Positions 36,446 through 45,730 of a DNA stretch of 64,000 nt are shown piece after piece (the first letter of the stretch is position 1; the number at the start of each line of letters is the position of its first letter). Where the stretch lies: NCBI RefSeq assembly GCF_014230055.1, contig NZ_JACHVA010000118.1, positions 1 through 64,000 on the forward strand, read 5' to 3'. The stretch is from Puniceicoccus vermicola (GTDB lineage Bacteria; Verrucomicrobiota; Verrucomicrobiia; Opitutales; Puniceicoccaceae). The notes beneath the pieces were generated by a model, which did no database searches, was not told the origin of the DNA, and saw only the letters and a program-made list of their open reading frames with translations. Position numbers and translations under genes: made by a program.

Positions 36446-37557
36446 CCCTGAGCTCCCCCCTGATTCGGTACGCGGACCGACAGCTCAAACTCTACCCTTC
36501 CATCGCGAGTACGCGGTGGCGGGGCGTCGGTCAAGGAGAAGCGCTCGTCGCTCTTCAACCGCTCAACAAATTCATTCAGCACCCGGACATTGGTTACGCG
36601 ACCTTCGACCCGAAAGGTGTCCGGCTCATCGAACGTCACATCCAGAAATTGAATTCCATCCGGCCGCACCAGATTCAAATCTCCCAGTCGCTCGAAGACC
36701 GACACCCGCGACTCGCCCAAATCATTCAGCCGCGCGGCGAGATCGGCTCTCTCCTCAACCGAACGGACCCGCGGGGCCAATTGACGTTGGGTCGATTCCT
36801 TCCCGTCGACCCAGTAATCAAGCCCCCAGAGCAGACCTTGACCCACGATCAAGAAGAGAATGAAGGCCGCAGCGATCCGGGCCCCGACCCAAATGCGTTC
36901 AGCCGACTTCTTGTCCGTCCTGAATTTCTGGATCTCTTCGGTCGGGCGCAGGTCTGCTTTCCACAGCGATTCATCCGCCACCGACCACGAACGTTCCTCC
37001 CCGTCCGGATACAAAACCACCGCCACAAATCGATCCCGGGAATCTGCCGAAACTTTCTGAATCGAAACCTTCGTCAACGAATCAATGCCCAAAAATTTCC
37101 GCCCCAAAAATTCAAAGGAAGACTCCACTTCTGAGCGAAATTCAGGACTGTCGGGTGCGCTTTGTAGGCCGATAACTTCCGACGGGATGACTCCTCCCGT
37201 CTCAAAGAAAAGCAGACAACCGCCCTCTAACGTTTCGAGATACTCGATTGTTCCGTTTTTCCGGCTCCATCCCAAAAGCGGAAAAAACTCCGGCAAGAGG
37301 AACTCGTCCCCTCCGCATTCGGGAAGCACCGATCGATCGCACCCCCATACTGCCACGCGTCCCGCCACATCCGAGTAGACACCAATCGCCACCTGTTCCC
37401 CGGGAAACGGGAGCTCTTCCTCAAATGCCAGGACCGCGGCTTCCTCCGCCTCATTGGGCAGGATCCCTTCCACTGGCTCGAAGGATTGAAAGACGAAATG
37501 ACGACTCGCCGCCAAGACGACGCGTCCTCCTTCTCCTTTCTTTCCTTTCTCGTTCAT
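36442..37557 (-). CDS. gspL: GspL-like T2SS assembly platform protein
   Basis: The product is 371 aa from ATG 37557, which lies 10 nt after the gspK stop; earlier in-frame Met codons overlap gspK. The cytoplasmic part (about 1-230) is a degenerate actin-like fold. A single transmembrane helix is near residue 240 (IAAAFILFLIVGQGLLWGLDY), then a periplasmic coil and a ferredoxin-like domain (VRPDGIQFLDVTF, FRVEGRVTNV). GspL connects the GspE ATPase to GspM. Its C-terminus ends in the same 4-nt overlap pattern with gspM. Confidence 0.8.
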   Translation of the reverse strand: MNEKGKKGEGGRVVLAASRHFVFQSFEPVEGILPNEAEEAAVLAFEEELPFPGEQVAIGVYSDVAGRVAVWGCDRSVLPECGGDEFLLPEFFPLLGWSRKNGTIEYLETLEGGCLLFFETGGVIPSEVIGLQSAPDSPEFRSEVESSFEFLGRKFLGIDSLTKVSIQKVSADSRDRFVAVVLYPDGEERSWSVADESLWKADLRPTEEIQKFRTDKKSAERIWVGARIAAAFILFLIVGQGLLWGLDYWVDGKESTQRQLAPRVRSVEERADLAARLNDLGESRVSVFERLGDLNLVRPDGIQFLDVTFDEPDTFRVEGRVTNVRVLNEFVERLKSDERFSLTDAPPPRTRDGRVEFELSVRVPNQGGAQG

Positions 37558-37567
37558 GTCAGGAAAG

Positions 37568-38620
37568 TTACCCTTCTTTTTTCTCATCATCAAGAACCAA
37601 GGACAGCCCTTCCCGCACATCGATGAGTTTCCAATTCCCCCAGGCAGCTTCACCCTCTTCCGAGTTCACGGGTTCAGGACGCTGACCTTCTTGTTCTTCA
37701 CCTTCGGAATCCTTCGCGATCCAGGCTTCCTTCCAAACATAGCGTTCGCCCACGAGGAGACTTGCGCGAATTCGAAGAACCTGACTTTCCGACGAGAAAA
37801 GTTCACCCATCTCTCCGTCCTCGCCTCCCGGCAATTCGGTCAAAACCCGATCATTTTCGGTTCCCTCTTCATTATCGATACCATCCCGCTCATCGAGCCA
37901 GCTCGGGTAAGAAATGACATCGGCATCGTGCAACCATTCCACCATTTCCCGATCTACCGAATTGATGTTGGCTGGAGAATCGTGATCGAGACTGAAACGC
38001 GAGGAAAACTCCTCTGCCCAAGGCAAAAGCGCACCTTGCCCGTCGAAGGCCGCTTCCCCCCACTCCGGAATCGACCAAATCTCATTCCAGGACTTTGGCA
38101 TTCGATTCGGCACCCAGGGATCACGACCGCGTCCCAGATTCGAGTTCTCCCGACCTTGGTAACGCTCGTCATCATCCTCATCCATCCAATCGAGAAGCAA
38201 ATCCCGCAATTCCGAGGCTTCCCCCTTCGAGAAACCCGATTCCTCTAAAAGATCCAGTAGTTGATCCTCCCCGAGAAGAGATAAACCGGGACGATTCGAT
38301 TCATCAAAGATCTGCACCTCAATCCCGTCCAATTCCGTCGGCCAGCCGCTCAGAAGTTCAGCAGGCCGCCCCCAGCCCTCGGAAGGATCGTGCAACCCTT
38401 CCGCAATCTCCTCAAACGCATGGAGCGAAGCCATGCCCGCTTCAATCGCGCTTGAAAGCCTCAATCCAACTCCCGACCGGGACTCCCCACCCCGGGTCTC
38501 TGCAAGCAGGGATCGCTCAAGAGCATAACTCGCCAAGAGTGAAACCACCATCCCCATCGCCGCCAGAACCCCGAGTACCACCAGCAAAACTCCGCCTTGG
38601 CGAAAATTCATTCTTACCAT
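37568..38620 (-). CDS. gspK: GspK-like minor pseudopilin / T2SS protein
   Basis: This 350-aa protein has a GspK-type N-terminus (RQGGVLLVVLGVLAAMGMVV, an N-terminal helix without the Glu5 of most pilins). The large C-terminal domain holds LDLLEESGFSKGEASELRDLLLDWMDEDDD and a later NINSVDREMVEWL segment. These are the GspK insertion features. GspK caps the pseudopilus tip with GspI and GspJ. Start ATG 38620 overlaps the gspJ stop; ATG 38611 is the alternative. Confidence 0.85.
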   Translation of the reverse strand: MVRMNFRQGGVLLVVLGVLAAMGMVVSLLASYALERSLLAETRGGESRSGVGLRLSSAIEAGMASLHAFEEIAEGLHDPSEGWGRPAELLSGWPTELDGIEVQIFDESNRPGLSLLGEDQLLDLLEESGFSKGEASELRDLLLDWMDEDDDERYQGRENSNLGRGRDPWVPNRMPKSWNEIWSIPEWGEAAFDGQGALLPWAEEFSSRFSLDHDSPANINSVDREMVEWLHDADVISYPSWLDERDGIDNEEGTENDRVLTELPGGEDGEMGELFSSESQVLRIRASLLVGERYVWKEAWIAKDSEGEEQEGQRPEPVNSEEGEAAWGNWKLIDVREGLSLVLDDEKKEG

Positions 38621-39216
38621 AGCGCCAGATCTCCCTCAGCATTTCCTAATTTGATCCATCGGATCGTCTCGTCTGGAAAATGAACCAGCAAGTACCGAGG
38701 CACCTCAACTTCCTGAACTCCTCTAGCTTCCAATCGCTCAACATCCTCCCAACGCTCCCGATCTTCATCCCAGTTCCAATACTCAAGCTCGACTCCCTCA
38801 GAGAACAGGGCGAGGCCATCGTCAATACGGGGGCGATCCTCCTGATCTCCGACCACCGGCACCAGACGGATTGCATCCCGGTCGGTCACCAAAGCAAATT
38901 TCTCAGTGGACCACTCCTCCGAAAGAGCCCGGGTCAATGGACTGTTCTCAATGGAAAAGGTTAGCCACATCTCCCCTCGATCTCCGGGTAGATTCCTGAC
39001 TTCAAGCCCCTCTTCGTCTGAAGTCTCGAGATAAGTGCGGAGGAACGAAAAGAGACGAAAATCCTCATCAGCCCGAAGATCGCCCGCTCGGGCCTTTTCC
39101 CACGCTCCCACGATGCCAAGTAGTAGATTCAAAGCCGCAGCAAAGATCGCAGCCGACAATGCCAAAGCAATCAGCACCTCGACCAAGGTGAATCCATTGC
39201 GCCCGCTCCCTCTCAT
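38614..39216 (-). CDS. gspJ: GspJ-like minor pseudopilin
   Basis: A 200-aa prepilin-like protein. A short leader precedes the type IV cleavage motif (RNGFTLVEVLIALALS), with Glu5 and a long hydrophobic N-terminal helix (to residue ~35). A beta-rich globular domain with LTFSIENSPLTRALSEEW follows. It belongs to the GspI-J-K tip complex. It overlaps gspI by 4 nt and gspK by 7 nt. A separate prepilin peptidase is needed and is not in the window. Confidence 0.85.
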   Translation of the reverse strand: MRGSGRNGFTLVEVLIALALSAAIFAAALNLLLGIVGAWEKARAGDLRADEDFRLFSFLRTYLETSDEEGLEVRNLPGDRGEMWLTFSIENSPLTRALSEEWSTEKFALVTDRDAIRLVPVVGDQEDRPRIDDGLALFSEGVELEYWNWDEDRERWEDVERLEARGVQEVEVPRYLLVHFPDETIRWIKLGNAEGDLALW

Positions 39217-39674
39217 CGATTTACCTCATCCAGACGCTTCTGAATCTCGCGCCTCGCATCATCCATCAACGGTCCCCGATCCACCGAAACGGACCAGTCA
39301 GGCCGAAAGAGAAAGAGCCTCTCTTTCGATTCCCGATCCCCCGCCTCAATCTCCAACTCAACCATAAAGAGATCGGGGATCTCCGTCTCATCGAGATTCG
39401 CGCTCCAACGAACCCTATCGCCATTCGGCAGATTCATCCGGTCCCCTTCCTCAAGTTCCTCCCGACTCTCTGCCAGTAGAACCTGATCCCGGGCAACACT
39501 CCAGCCGATCGGAGGCTGCCGGACCTCTCGCGCTCGCCCCAACAAGTTCAGCGAAGAACGAACAGCCCCCCCGACAGCAACAGCAGCGACCGTCAAAAGA
39601 GCCAGCGCCAATAGCACCTCGGGTAGCGTAAATCCCCGGCCGTTACGCCGCAAAACTAACTCAGGGCACTGCAT
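39213..39674 (-). CDS. gspI: GspI-like minor pseudopilin
   Basis: A 153-aa prepilin with a short leader, cleavage motif GRGFTLPEVLLALALL (Glu5 present), a hydrophobic helix, and a short globular domain (RPDWSVSVDRG). It is the first gene of this gsp operon by position. Length and order before gspJ and gspK argue for GspI, but a GspH assignment is possible. The gspG and gspH genes expected upstream are absent here; a transposase gene lies there. Confidence 0.75.
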   Translation of the reverse strand: MQCPELVLRRNGRGFTLPEVLLALALLTVAAVAVGGAVRSSLNLLGRAREVRQPPIGWSVARDQVLLAESREELEEGDRMNLPNGDRVRWSANLDETEIPDLFMVELEIEAGDRESKERLFLFRPDWSVSVDRGPLMDDARREIQKRLDEVNR

Positions 39675-39812
39675 AGAACATCTACGCGGATTGAATGCCA
39701 GTCGAACAAGAGGATCAACAAAGATTATCGGCCACAGCCCTCGTCAAACTGCAATCCGATCTACTGCCAAAAGAATGAGGAAGTTAAACTCACAAGCCCT
39801 CCCCCCAAAAAC

Positions 39813-40769
39813 CTACTGAAACAACCGTTTCCGCAAGCCAGTCCCCACAGCCAGCCCCTTCCAGTCGCTCCCTCGCAGAGAATGAGGCCTTCGATTTCGC
39901 TTCCCGTCCGGTTCGTCTTCCAAGGTCTTTCTCACAAATTCCTCTGATCCCAGCACCATCCCGTCCGAGAAATACCGCACCCGGCACCGCAAAACCACAG
40001 ACAAGGGCAACTTCCCTTTCTCCTCTTGCAAAACCCGCACCGCCTCCTCGTGAGAAATAGACGCTTTCCCTTCTTTCTCACCACCGCCAGCCCCATACAA
40101 AGTCTGCCGATACCCCGCCAGGTCCTTATCCACCACAGAGAGCCCAGCCCGAGCCAATCGGCCACCTCCAAGAGCCTCCGCATACCCACAAAACCGATAA
40201 TCCTTAGGATCCGAAACCAACCCCGCCCGAACCGCGTTCAAGTCAATATAGGCCGCCACCGTCCGTAGCGCCCAACGATCCCCTTCGACCAAAACACTCT
40301 TAAAACGAGCCGACCAAAGCGGCCCAAACCGATCCCGTGAGCGATTGAACCAAAGCGTAAAACGGAGCTTCAGAGTCCGCATAAACTCCGAAACATCATG
40401 CATCCGGCGGGTCAGCTCCTTCCGCAACTCCCTCCCATCAAGAAAGTCATCCTTCAAATGCCCCTCCAAAACCTCCGCAGGCATTGGATTCCAGGGAGTA
40501 GGCTTAGGATACAGCTTCCGATACCGCCGAACCAACTCCGCATCCGAAACCTCCGTCCCTGCTGGCGGCACCTCCACCAAAATATGGAAATGGTTCTTCA
40601 TGACCGCATAAGTAACCACCCGAACCCCAGAAAAATCAGCCACCTGCCAAATCATCTTCCGCAAAACCTCCCTCTCCCGGTCACCAAAGAGAGCCTCCCC
40701 ATTCACTGTCCGACTCATCAGATGATGATACGCCAATTGGTCCGATTCCTTATGTCTTCTCCTACCCAT
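39813..40769 (-). mobile_element. REP-associated tyrosine transposase (RAYT, IS200/Y1 family)
   Basis: A 318-aa product with the Y1 transposase core: an early YHHLMSRTVNG segment, the HxH metal motif in VMKNHFHILVEVP (residues ~57-69), and a later VAAYIDLNAVRAGLVSDPKDYRFCGY block with the candidate catalytic Tyr. RAYTs nick DNA at palindromic REP repeats and normally stand alone as housekeeping single-copy genes. I see no IS200-style terminal repeats at its ends. It sits 138 nt upstream of gspI. The palindromes seen elsewhere in the window are candidate substrates, but none is adjacent. Confidence 0.9.
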
Positions 40770-40845
40770 AATACCGATATAACTTTTGGATTCAAATATC
40801 CGTTAATTTTTTAGAACTGTTATATAATAACATCCTACAATAAGG

Positions 40846-40861
40846 TTTGCCAAGTGGCAAA
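40846..40861. promoter_or_regulatory. TTTGCCA/TGGCAAA palindrome
   Basis: A 16-bp palindrome with perfect 7-bp arms and a 2-nt centre lies just beyond the stop of the coiled-coil gene and 77 nt upstream of the RAYT start. A second, AT-rich dyad (TGTTAT/ATAACA) lies at 40818-40832. Either could be an operator for the transposase or a weak terminator; no T-run follows. Confidence 0.35.
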
Positions 40862-40874
40862 TCGCCTATTCGTA

Positions 40875-41225
40875 TCAACTCAGTTTCGATTCCGCTACGG
40901 CGATCTTCTTCTCCATCTCGTCAAACCGCTCGAGCGTCGACGTTTGGAAAGATTTTAGATCATCCAGAGATTTTGGGCGGAAATCCGTGATTGATTTTGA
41001 GATGCCGGCCATCTCCTCTCCGAGTTCTTCTGCTTCCTTGCGGGCTTCGTGTTCGACATCGTCATGACGCATCATCGATTCACTTTTCACCCGCCCCAAT
41101 CGGTTCGCGAGAAGAGCGCGACGGGTGTGTAACTCGCCAATGAGGAAGACTTTTTTTTCGAAGAGTTCCTGCTGGGATTCCTTTTCTTTCAGGTTTTCCT
41201 GCAGCTCTTTGACTTCCTCATCCAT
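40875..41225 (-). CDS. Coiled-coil hypothetical protein (116 aa)
   Basis: The sequence is almost entirely charged heptad-like helix (VKELQENLKEKESQQELFEKKV, then KEAEELGEEMAGISKSI), with no signal or transmembrane segment. It begins 16 nt after the RodZ-like gene and is probably co-transcribed. A cytoplasmic scaffold or partner of the RodZ-like protein is plausible from context only. Confidence 0.7.
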   Translation of the reverse strand: MDEEVKELQENLKEKESQQELFEKKVFLIGELHTRRALLANRLGRVKSESMMRHDDVEHEARKEAEELGEEMAGISKSITDFRPKSLDDLKSFQTSTLERFDEMEKKIAVAESKLS

Positions 41226-41241
41226 CGACGATTTTCCTTAA

Positions 41242-42156
41242 CTATTGGATTCGAATTTTGCCGGTTCCCGAACGGGTTGGTGCGAAGGTTTCTCCTCCGC
41301 GTTCAACTTCCAGAAATTCTCCTTGGGTGTAGAGAATAATCACCTCCCCATCGGCCGAAACGGTGCGGCTTTGGCCGGCATTTAGAGGAAATTGGCCTAA
41401 CACTTTTTGGGTCTCGGCATCTTTCACCTGCACATAGGTCGTGCCGTCGGTTGCGCGAAGGGTGATCTCTGATTGGGCGGCGGAAGGCGCGGCTGGATCG
41501 GCTCCTACGATTTGTGCCGAGTTTGAGTCATTTGCCAAATCGGGATTTATTGGCGTTTCTTCGCCTCCGGAGAGAATGAGTTTAGCCAGGGCAATCAAGA
41601 GAACCACGGCAACAGTCACCGAACCGACGATTGCGGCTACCTTCATGTAAAAGGTACGGTCCAGGGGTTCGCCGGACTCTTCAAAGTCATCATACTCCGG
41701 CTCAACTTCACTGCTGTTGGAGCGGAGGTTCGGCATCTTAATCCGAGGCATGCCCCAGCGTTGCTTTTCTTCCACCGGACCATCTTCGACGACGGCGGCC
41801 CCACCCTCTCCCTCTGCGGAAGGTGTCTGTTGGCGACGGCGGCGGGAGGCCAAATCCATTTGGCCGAGAGAGGCGCGGACGTCATTCTTCGTCTGAATCG
41901 CCTGCTTACGGTTCAGGCGGGCCTGAATTTCGGAAGCGTACCAAGCGGGGTCCTCGCCCAGATAGCGGGCGTAGATCTTTACGAAGCCGCGTTGATAGAT
42001 CGGAGGGAGTGGAATATCAAAGTCGTCGCCTTCAAATTGGGACAGATATTCCATCCGAATTTTCGTTGCTTCTGAAGCCTCACGCAGGGAGACACCTTTT
42101 TTCTTTCGTGCCTCTTCAAGCTGACTGCCCAATGTATCCATCCCGTTTGTCGCCAT
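41242..42156 (-). CDS. RodZ-like membrane protein with HTH and DUF4115
   Basis: The product is 304 aa from ATG 42156; ATG 42141 is possible, and upstream codons add nothing. The N-terminal HTH (residues ~5-65) has the RodZ pattern GSQLEEARKKKGVSLREASEATKIR and FVKIYARYLGEDP. A linker with basic/acidic stretches leads to one transmembrane helix (~170-190, VAAIVGSVTVAVVLLIALAKL). A periplasmic DUF4115 domain follows (residues ~225-300, LRATDGTTYVQVKDAETQ). RodZ links the cytoskeleton to rod-shape synthesis; transcriptional roles also occur. Confidence 0.85.
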   Translation of the reverse strand: MATNGMDTLGSQLEEARKKKGVSLREASEATKIRMEYLSQFEGDDFDIPLPPIYQRGFVKIYARYLGEDPAWYASEIQARLNRKQAIQTKNDVRASLGQMDLASRRRRQQTPSAEGEGGAAVVEDGPVEEKQRWGMPRIKMPNLRSNSSEVEPEYDDFEESGEPLDRTFYMKVAAIVGSVTVAVVLLIALAKLILSGGEETPINPDLANDSNSAQIVGADPAAPSAAQSEITLRATDGTTYVQVKDAETQKVLGQFPLNAGQSRTVSADGEVIILYTQGEFLEVERGGETFAPTRSGTGKIRIQ

Positions 42157-42225
42157 GTTGGAAAAGTAGATTGAGAGGGGTCGGTGCCCTGCGCAAAACA
42201 AAAGTGAGAAGTTTCGGAAATCGTT

Positions 42226-44361
42226 TTACAGAAAGAGGATAAAGCCCCAACCCAGCGCTGATGCCACCACAGTGAGACCGAGCAGCACCCAAAGCCAGGT
42301 CCGCGCCGCAGCTCCGCCGACCAATTCGATGGTCGCCCCCGGAGGAAGGGTGGCCCGTCGGGTCAGCAACTTCCCGAGGCGGAAGCTAATCAAGGTTTTC
42401 CCGTTAACCGCCCACCCGGCCGCGTCCAGCAATGGACCGAGGGTCCTCTTTCGCAGACGCATCCAGGCAATGAACATGGAGGGAAGGGAAACGAGAAGGA
42501 TTAATCCGACGAAAACGAGGGGCAGCTCCCAATAGCGCAGTTCTCCCAAAGTTGAGAAGAGCGAGGCCAATCCTGCTCCGACGGCACCGAGAGCGATCCC
42601 TCCTGCTGCCAGCATGGCGGCGATTCCACCGATCTGCCCCATCTGAGGGGGCCCTTTCGGCTTGGCACTCACCTGAGTCACTCCGGTTTGCATTTTTTCC
42701 TGCATCGCCTTGTCGCGGGAGGTCGCCCATTTCTCGACCTGTTCGCTGATGAACCGACCGATTCGCACATAGGGCAAGAAGAAGGCCTCGTGAATGCTGA
42801 TGGGGTTCTCTACGATTTTCACGACGGTCGAATCCCAGAGCTTTCCTTTTTTATCGAGAAAGACTCCATTACGGCCGACGAGGAGGTTCGAAGAGTCGCC
42901 AGCGGAAAAAACCGCGGCGATGTAAAATTTATTCGGGGAGTCTTTTCGGCGGCATTCGCAATATGCGAGAAAGGCCCGTGCCAAACCTCCCAGCGGTGCA
43001 TGCTTGTTCGGATCTTCGATTTTCAGGCATAGTCGACATTCCCGTCCGTCGAGGTAAAGGACTCCCGCCTGAAATATAGCCTCCTCATTCTCTTCGTAGA
43101 AGTCATCGAAGTTCACGAAGTTGCGTAGGACTCGGATCAGGTCACGATTCATCCGGGCCAGTTTCTCCACCTCCGTGACAGCCTTCATTCGTTCGGCCAA
43201 CGCCGCCTCTTCGGCAAGAATTTCCTGAAATCTGGATTCCTGATCCGATTCAATGAGGCTCCGAATCCGGTCGACTCCCAGAACCTCAACCGCCGCAGGA
43301 GGCTTGGATTCGTGCCAACTCCGGTAGCGGGAGAATGCCTCTTTCACCCCACTCCACTCCTTTGCCGTGAGCGTGTCGCCAATCTCGAGCGGCAGCGGCC
43401 CCAAGACCTTGGACTGCAATTGGCTCATCCGAGCGGCCCATTCGGGGTTGATTCCCGACTGCAGCGGAAGCTCTTGAAGCGGACCCACTTTCGCAAGCGG
43501 CAGGTCGACAATTTCCGCGCGTGAGATGGAGAAGTCCTCTTTAGCGACAGCCTCGAAGAGCGATGCCTCACGATTGAGAGCATCCAACGCCCGATCATCG
43601 AAACTGGCCAATCGACAGCGGGCAAAATAGTCGTCGATCTTTTTCTCTACCGCGACCAAGGCCTGAAATGCTGGCGGAGTCTCGGAGCCCAATGGAAAGA
43701 CCTCGCCCTCCTCTGCCGAGCTCTTCTCCCCTTGAGTCCACCATTCGTTATAACTTCTGAGCTCGGCGAAAAATTCCTTCACCCGGGTCGAATCAATTCC
43801 CGGTTGGCCACTGAGGTCGGGCACCGAACCCTTCACTTTGATAATGTCATCAAAGGTTTGGCCCAAATCTTCGTCCCCAACCGCATCGCGGGCAATGATA
43901 CCATCCCCATTGAACCTCGACTGGCCAAATATCGCGCGCGTGTTCGCGGCTTCCCCGACGGAAATGTCCACCGGATTCGGATCATTGGTGTTCTCCAGAA
44001 TTTGGCGGGCCGAGATGGTGATCGCTTTCCCCTCCGGCGTTTCCGAAGAAATCGCATCAATCGGAAGATCGCCACCATTGAAAAGAGCACTGGGATCCCC
44101 CATCCGATGCAGAGTCCACTCGACCGCGGTAATTACCTCCTCCAGGCGAACGCGTCCATCTCCATCCGCATCAATGAGTGCGAGAGTATTTCGATCGATC
44201 TCCAGCCCATCCACCGGACAACTCAAGGCCACCCATAACTTTGGATCCAATTCCCTGAGATGCCTCAAATCGTCAGGTGACTCCAGCTGGACTTGAAATG
44301 TCTTCCCCACCTTGCGGAACTTCCACAGATGAGGCTTGGCGGTATCGTTCGAGTGGTCCAT
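42226..44361 (-). CDS. Large EF-hand membrane protein of unknown function
   Basis: A 711-aa product from ATG 44361. An EF-hand-like loop is visible near residue 60 (LIDADGDGRVRLEEVITAVEW). A long alpha-helical, charged middle (~150-480) follows, then a domain with AGDSSNLLVGRNGVFLDKKG and PYVRIGRFISEQVEKW. The C-terminus has several transmembrane helices (~560-640 and the last ~25 residues). No catalytic motif is seen. It is divergent from the pseudouridine synthase gene, sharing a 56-nt promoter region. The family is not recognised by name. Confidence 0.75.
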   Translation of the reverse strand: MDHSNDTAKPHLWKFRKVGKTFQVQLESPDDLRHLRELDPKLWVALSCPVDGLEIDRNTLALIDADGDGRVRLEEVITAVEWTLHRMGDPSALFNGGDLPIDAISSETPEGKAITISARQILENTNDPNPVDISVGEAANTRAIFGQSRFNGDGIIARDAVGDEDLGQTFDDIIKVKGSVPDLSGQPGIDSTRVKEFFAELRSYNEWWTQGEKSSAEEGEVFPLGSETPPAFQALVAVEKKIDDYFARCRLASFDDRALDALNREASLFEAVAKEDFSISRAEIVDLPLAKVGPLQELPLQSGINPEWAARMSQLQSKVLGPLPLEIGDTLTAKEWSGVKEAFSRYRSWHESKPPAAVEVLGVDRIRSLIESDQESRFQEILAEEAALAERMKAVTEVEKLARMNRDLIRVLRNFVNFDDFYEENEEAIFQAGVLYLDGRECRLCLKIEDPNKHAPLGGLARAFLAYCECRRKDSPNKFYIAAVFSAGDSSNLLVGRNGVFLDKKGKLWDSTVVKIVENPISIHEAFFLPYVRIGRFISEQVEKWATSRDKAMQEKMQTGVTQVSAKPKGPPQMGQIGGIAAMLAAGGIALGAVGAGLASLFSTLGELRYWELPLVFVGLILLVSLPSMFIAWMRLRKRTLGPLLDAAGWAVNGKTLISFRLGKLLTRRATLPPGATIELVGGAAARTWLWVLLGLTVVASALGWGFILFL

Positions 44362-44417
44362 GGATTTACTATGATGCAAAACCCTTGCCTGATAAAAGCC
44401 TCAAAACAGATCAAGCG

Positions 44418-45197
44418 ATGAGTAACCCCATCATCCCCGATCCCCGCGCCGTCCAAGTCGACGCTCCCGAGATTGCGGAAAGCGAATTTATCGAATCCAT
44501 CCTCTTCGAAAATGATCGGGTCCTCGCTGTCGACAAGCCCGGTTGGCTCGTCTGCCACCCCTCGAAAAAGGGACCCGGGTCGAGCCTCGTTGGCGCTGCC
44601 AAACGGTACCTCAATCTCGAAAAGCTCCACCTTGTCAGCAGACTCGACCGTGAAACAAGCGGCATCGTGGTTTTTGCCAAAGACCGGGGAGCCGCCCGCA
44701 CGATTCAGATGGGCGTCGAGGCTCGCAAGGTTACGAAGAGTTATTTCGCGGTCCTTCACGGAGAGCTAGCCGAATCGCAAGTCATCGAGAACCGCATCGT
44801 CCCGGACAAGACGAGTGAAGTCCGGGTCAAGATGCGCGCCCTGCCGACCGAGCGCGATCCGAAGATCCGCACCCACTTCCATCCGTTACGCACCTTCAAC
44901 GGCCAAACTCTCTGCAAAGTCGTCACCGACGGGGGACGCAAGCACCAGATTCGCGTACATGCCCAGCACATGGGCCATCCCCTCGTCGGCGAGAAGCTGT
45001 ACGGATCCGACGAGACTCTGTACCTGGAATTCTGCCGGGAGGGCTGGACCGAGCGCTTAACCCACGCTCTTTCTTTCCATCGACAAGCCCTGCACTGCGG
45101 AGATTGGTCAATGGAGAATAACCTCGAACTTCCTGCCCTCGTCGCCTCTTTGCCCTCTGATATGGCCCAGCTGGTCGGAGAGAAACCCTCTTCATAG
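44418..45197 (+). CDS. RluA-family pseudouridine synthase
   Basis: The product is 259 aa from ATG 44418; the frame extends upstream into the divergent promoter. The signature motif HLVSRLDRETSGIVVFAKD holds the catalytic Asp. The KSYFAVLHGEL, GRKHQIRVHAQHMGHPLVGEKLYG and ALSFHRQALH blocks complete the family fold. No S4 domain is visible at the N-terminus, so it is closer to the RluA/TruC type than to RluC/D. It isomerises uridine in rRNA or tRNA; the target is unknown. Confidence 0.9.
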   Translation: MSNPIIPDPRAVQVDAPEIAESEFIESILFENDRVLAVDKPGWLVCHPSKKGPGSSLVGAAKRYLNLEKLHLVSRLDRETSGIVVFAKDRGAARTIQMGVEARKVTKSYFAVLHGELAESQVIENRIVPDKTSEVRVKMRALPTERDPKIRTHFHPLRTFNGQTLCKVVTDGGRKHQIRVHAQHMGHPLVGEKLYGSDETLYLEFCREGWTERLTHALSFHRQALHCGDWSMENNLELPALVASLPSDMAQLVGEKPSS

Positions 45198-45209
45198 ACG
45201 AAGAGGGTT
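45184..45209 (+). terminator. Stem-loop at the pseudouridine synthase stop codon
   Basis: AACCCTCTTC and GAAGAGGGTT form a perfect 10-bp stem with a 6-nt loop spanning the stop codon. No T-run follows, so it may be a processing or protection element rather than a terminator. Confidence 0.45.
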
Positions 45210-45730
45210 CAACCGTAGGACAGGCAGAAGTCAGGGACAGATTCTCCCGCCACTCAGGAAACTGGCGCAGTGTGGAAGCGCCACCTTCTGGGAGGTCGCC
45301 CTTGTGCACATTCTTCTTCGGGTTGGCTCCTTGCCGTCAGCCCGGACTGGGGTCGAACCACTCCAGGCTTCGGCGGATTTCGCAAGCGAAGCCCCTCCTT
45401 CTCCTGTGGGCCGATGGTGCGGTTTGTCCGAGCAGATAGACCCCGAAATCGAAACGCGGAGGGAATAGCCTTGGTCAGAGACATCCCATTTGGGTTGTGC
45501 GCGGACAAGGCTGAAGCCATGCCCCACTGGAATCTGAGCACGGTCTCAACCTTTCCCCATCCGGCCTTTGCCTGGCCTCACCTTGTCGAAATCGCTATCG
45601 CGCTTCCGCTCCAGGGAGAGCTAGCAGCATCCACACGGGAGGACAGCCGCTCTCATGAAATTTAGGCGATCAATGATTTGCGAAAAAGGAAATGCTGGAA
45701 AAGTCCGGAAAGTGCGCCGGACTCTTTTCC
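45198..45730. other. 533-nt intergenic spacer with several hairpins
   Basis: No supported gene. Hairpins seen: 45263-45283 (TGGCGC/GCGCCA) and 45366-45393 (GGCTTCG...CGAAGCC with nested GCG/CGC). Open frames on both strands here give low-complexity, basic products with no domain, which fits an intergenic repeat cluster. It separates convergent genes. Confidence 0.5.
45702..45723 (-). terminator. Probable terminator of serS
   Basis: On the minus strand AGTCCGG, 8-nt loop, CCGGACT is followed by TTTCC, 8 nt after the serS stop. The plus strand is also T-rich after the stem, so it could act in both directions between convergent genes. Confidence 0.6.

Noticed and set aside
45270-45665. 131-codon plus-strand frame in the gap before serS
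   Set aside because: It overlaps hairpin-rich spacer, has no signal or domain, and reads through the repeat sequence.
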